Below, piece after piece: positions 62,341 through 64,000 of a stretch of 64,000 nt of DNA; position 1 is the first letter of the stretch; each line of letters opens with the position of its first letter. Source of the stretch: Clostridia bacterium. GTDB lineage: Bacteria > Bacillota > Clostridia > Saccharofermentanales > Saccharofermentanaceae. The notes under the pieces are model-generated. The model had not been told where the DNA came from and made no database searches. It was given only the letters and a program-made list of their open reading frames with translations. Where the stretch lies: positions 86,417-150,416 of the forward strand of contig JAEEWG010000005.1 in assembly GCA_016287245.1 (NCBI GenBank). The letters run 5' to 3'. Both the position numbers and the translations under genes were made by a program.

Positions 62341-63411
62341 ATGGCAAAAAGAGTATTGATGAAAGGTAATGAGGTAATCGCAGAAGCGGCGATCCGTGCA
62401 GGATGCCGTCATTATTTCGGTTACCCGATCACACCTCAGACGGAAGTCATGCACTACATGGCCCGTGAGATGGTTAAGCACGGCGGTACGTTTGTACAGG
62501 CCGAGAGCGAAGTTGCTGCAATCAACATGGTATACGGTGCGGCAGCTACAGGTGAGAGAGTACTCACTTCTTCCTCTTCTCCGGGAATCTCCCTGAAGCA
62601 GGAAGGTATTTCCTATATTGCCGGTGCTGAGCTTCCTGCAGTAGTAGTAAACATCATGCGTGGCGGTCCTGGTCTCGGCGGTATTCTCCCGTCCCAGGGC
62701 GACTATTTCCAGGCTACAAAGGGCGGCGGACATGGTGACTACAGAAACCTCGTTATTGCTCCTGCTTCCGTACAGGAACTCTATGAGCTGACAGTCAAGT
62801 CCTTCGATCTTGCAGATAAGTACAGAATGGTCTGCATGATCCTCGGTGACGGTACTATCGGACAGATGATGGAGCCGGTTGCTTTTAAAGAGAAGGAAGA
62901 AACTCTGGAAGTAGCTAAGCCGTGGGCAACAACAGGAATGCACGGCCGTGCGAAGCACAACACGATCACTTCCATCTACATTGATCCGGATGATCTGGAA
63001 GCAAAGAACAGAGAGCTTCAGGACAAGTACCGCGAGATCGAGGAGAAGGAAGTCATGTTTGAGTCTTCCAACCTCGATGATGCTGAGATCGTTATTGCTG
63101 CTTACGGTACCTGCAGCCGTATCTGCAAGAATGTTATCCGTCAGGCTGCTGAGCTTGGTATCAAGGTCGGTATGGTCCGTCCGATCACACTGTGGCCTTT
63201 CCCGAGCAAGGAGTTTGCACGCGTTGCAGATATGCCGAGTGTGAAAGGATTCCTCGATGTGGAGCTTTCTTCCGGTCAGATGATCGAAGATGTACGTCTT
63301 GCCGTTAACGGTAAGAAGCCGGTTTATTTCCATGGTCGTATGGGTGGTAACCTGCCGACTCAGAAAGAGATCCTGGATGAAATCGTAAAGATTCATAAGG
63401 GGGAGATGTAA
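62341..63411 (+). CDS. 2-oxoacid:ferredoxin oxidoreductase alpha subunit (KorA/VorB type)
   Basis: 356 residues. The pyrimidine-binding domain opens with MKGNEVIAEAAIRAGCRHYFGYPITPQTEVM and has AESEVAAINMVYGAAATGERVLTSSSSPG. The C-terminal transketolase-like part is near VIAAYGTCSRICKNVIRQA and KVGMVRPITLWPFP. This is the long form of the alpha subunit without a fused gamma domain. Whether the substrate is 2-oxoglutarate or a branched-chain 2-oxoacid cannot be told here. A gamma subunit gene, if any, would lie beyond the window. Confidence 0.93.
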   Translation: MAKRVLMKGNEVIAEAAIRAGCRHYFGYPITPQTEVMHYMAREMVKHGGTFVQAESEVAAINMVYGAAATGERVLTSSSSPGISLKQEGISYIAGAELPAVVVNIMRGGPGLGGILPSQGDYFQATKGGGHGDYRNLVIAPASVQELYELTVKSFDLADKYRMVCMILGDGTIGQMMEPVAFKEKEETLEVAKPWATTGMHGRAKHNTITSIYIDPDDLEAKNRELQDKYREIEEKEVMFESSNLDDAEIVIAAYGTCSRICKNVIRQAAELGIKVGMVRPITLWPFPSKEFARVADMPSVKGFLDVELSSGQMIEDVRLAVNGKKPVYFHGRMGGNLPTQKEILDEIVKIHKGEM

Positions 63412-63412
63412 G

Positions 63413-64000
63413 ATGGCAGTTGTATTTCAGAAAACAAAAGGCCTGACCGATAAGCCGTTCCATTACTGCCCGGGTTGTATGCACGGTATCATTCACCGCC
63501 TGATCGCGGAAGTAATGGAAGAGATGGACATTATCGATAAGACCATCGGTGTAGCGTCTGTAGGATGCACATATAACAACTATGATTATTTTTCCTGTGA
63601 TATGGTACAGGCAGCTCACGGCCGTGCTCCGGCGGTAGCTACAGGTATCAAGCGCTGTAAACCGGAAGAAATGGTATTCACATATCAGGGCGATGGTGAC
63701 CTTGCTTCTATCGGTACAGCAGAGATCGTTCATGCCGCAGCACGTGGTGAGAAGATCTGCACATTCTTCGTAAACAATGCGGTCTACGGTATGACTTCCG
63801 GTCAGATGGCTCCGACCACACTTCTCGGTCAGGTTACTACAACCTCTCCGCTGGGTCGTGATGCTGAGACACGCGGTTATCCGATCAACGTCAGTGAGAT
63901 GCTCTCCACACTTACCGGTGCGGTTTACATCGAGCGTGTAGCACTCTTTGATTACAAGCACATTCAGGAAGCGAAGAAGGCGATCGCAAAGGCTTTCCGT
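63413..64000 (+). CDS. 2-oxoacid:ferredoxin oxidoreductase beta subunit (partial at window edge)
   Basis: 196 residues visible from ATG 63413, one base after the alpha stop. Thiamine pyrophosphate subunit: FHYCPGCMHGIIHRL, VGCTYNNYDYFSCDMVQAAHGRAPAVATGIK and the TPP/Mg motif GDGDLASIGTAEIVHAAARGEKICTFFVNN. The Cys of CPGC and VGC could ligate the cluster. The frame is open to the last base. Confidence 0.93.
   Translation, partial: MAVVFQKTKGLTDKPFHYCPGCMHGIIHRLIAEVMEEMDIIDKTIGVASVGCTYNNYDYFSCDMVQAAHGRAPAVATGIKRCKPEEMVFTYQGDGDLASIGTAEIVHAAARGEKICTFFVNNAVYGMTSGQMAPTTLLGQVTTTSPLGRDAETRGYPINVSEMLSTLTGAVYIERVALFDYKHIQEAKKAIAKAFR

Noticed and set aside
62068..63396. 442-residue minus-strand frame opposite korDA
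   Set aside because: It is an antisense shadow of the kor genes with no ribosome-binding site.

Overview
The window reads as a chromosomal segment of an anaerobic, low-redox Firmicute (class Clostridia, probably a gut or rumen lineage). This rests on sequence recognition only: a FeoA-FeoB iron importer, a ferredoxin-dependent 2-oxoacid oxidoreductase (korDAB), a DUF1858 protein, a Spo0A-type DNA-binding protein, an NAD-dependent ligase, strong GGAGG ribosome-binding sites, and the Firmicute cores ireB-ruvX-yrzB, secG-rnr and mltG-U32. I see no transposase, integrase, prophage or CRISPR array.

Layout. 1-4.05 kb (minus): feoAB fusion (runs off the left edge), membrane-anchored cyclophilin, RluA-type pseudouridine synthase. 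4.2-12.5 kb (plus): DUF1934 protein, L32, Der, TypA, MltG, a U32 peptidase-family tRNA-hydroxylase-like protein, a short GH32 hydrolase, YccF. 12.6-14.5 kb (minus): CPBP protease coupled to a prepilin peptidase. 14.6-17.4 kb: glycogen phosphorylase with a histone-H1-like lysine-rich N-terminal tail, followed by a nested inverted-repeat element. 17.5-23.4 kb: small membrane proteins, a metallophosphoesterase, YdbC, LigA, 5-formyl-THF cyclo-ligase and a Spo0A-C-like regulator. 23.5-31.2 kb: HU, an MFS transporter, DUF1858, a large secreted repeat protein and a two-component system. 31.4-33.6 kb: DinB (with a LexA-like box) and a YtqA-type radical SAM protein. 33.6-36.7 kb (minus): ABC-2 exporter plus an anchored accessory protein.

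36.7-37.65 kb is the outstanding region. It has a consensus promoter, about 555 nt of purine-rich, hairpin-rich sequence with no credible ORF and with 5' and 3' ends that pair, then an intrinsic terminator. I call this a large structured non-coding RNA of about 610 nt, of the size of OLE or ROOL RNAs, but I cannot assign its family.

37.65-39.6 kb (minus): a small membrane protein, a cytidylate-kinase-like protein fused to a PD-(D/E)XK-like domain, and hpt. 39.7-46.5 kb: zinc ribbon protein, class-C-type serine hydrolase lipoprotein, YbaK-type deacylase, ABC exporter, aldose epimerase, AzlC/AzlD, hotdog thioesterase. 46.6-46.9 kb: tRNA-Val, tRNA-Asp, tRNA-Phe. 47.0-52.1 kb: Ca2+-type P-ATPase, SecG, RNase R. 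52.1-59.4 kb: HPr-like protein without the catalytic histidine, MtaB, IreB, RuvX, two DUF1292 proteins, a CPBP protease and a 1056-residue anchored protein with a possible glycosidase-like fold. 59.5-64 kb: zinc ribbon membrane protein, DUF4004-type and ArsR-type regulators, MscL, and korD-korA-korB (korB runs off the right edge).

Functionally, much of the window is housekeeping: translation and RNA modification (Der, TypA, L32, RluA, U32, MtaB, YbaK, RNase R, tRNAs), replication and repair (LigA, DinB, RuvX), envelope biogenesis (MltG, SecG, MscL) and fermentative carbon and redox metabolism (GlgP, GH32, GalM, Kor). The unusual items are the large RNA, the kinase/nuclease-like fusion next to hpt, the basic tails on GlgP and an ArsR regulator, the degenerate HPr, and the nested inverted-repeat element behind glgP.
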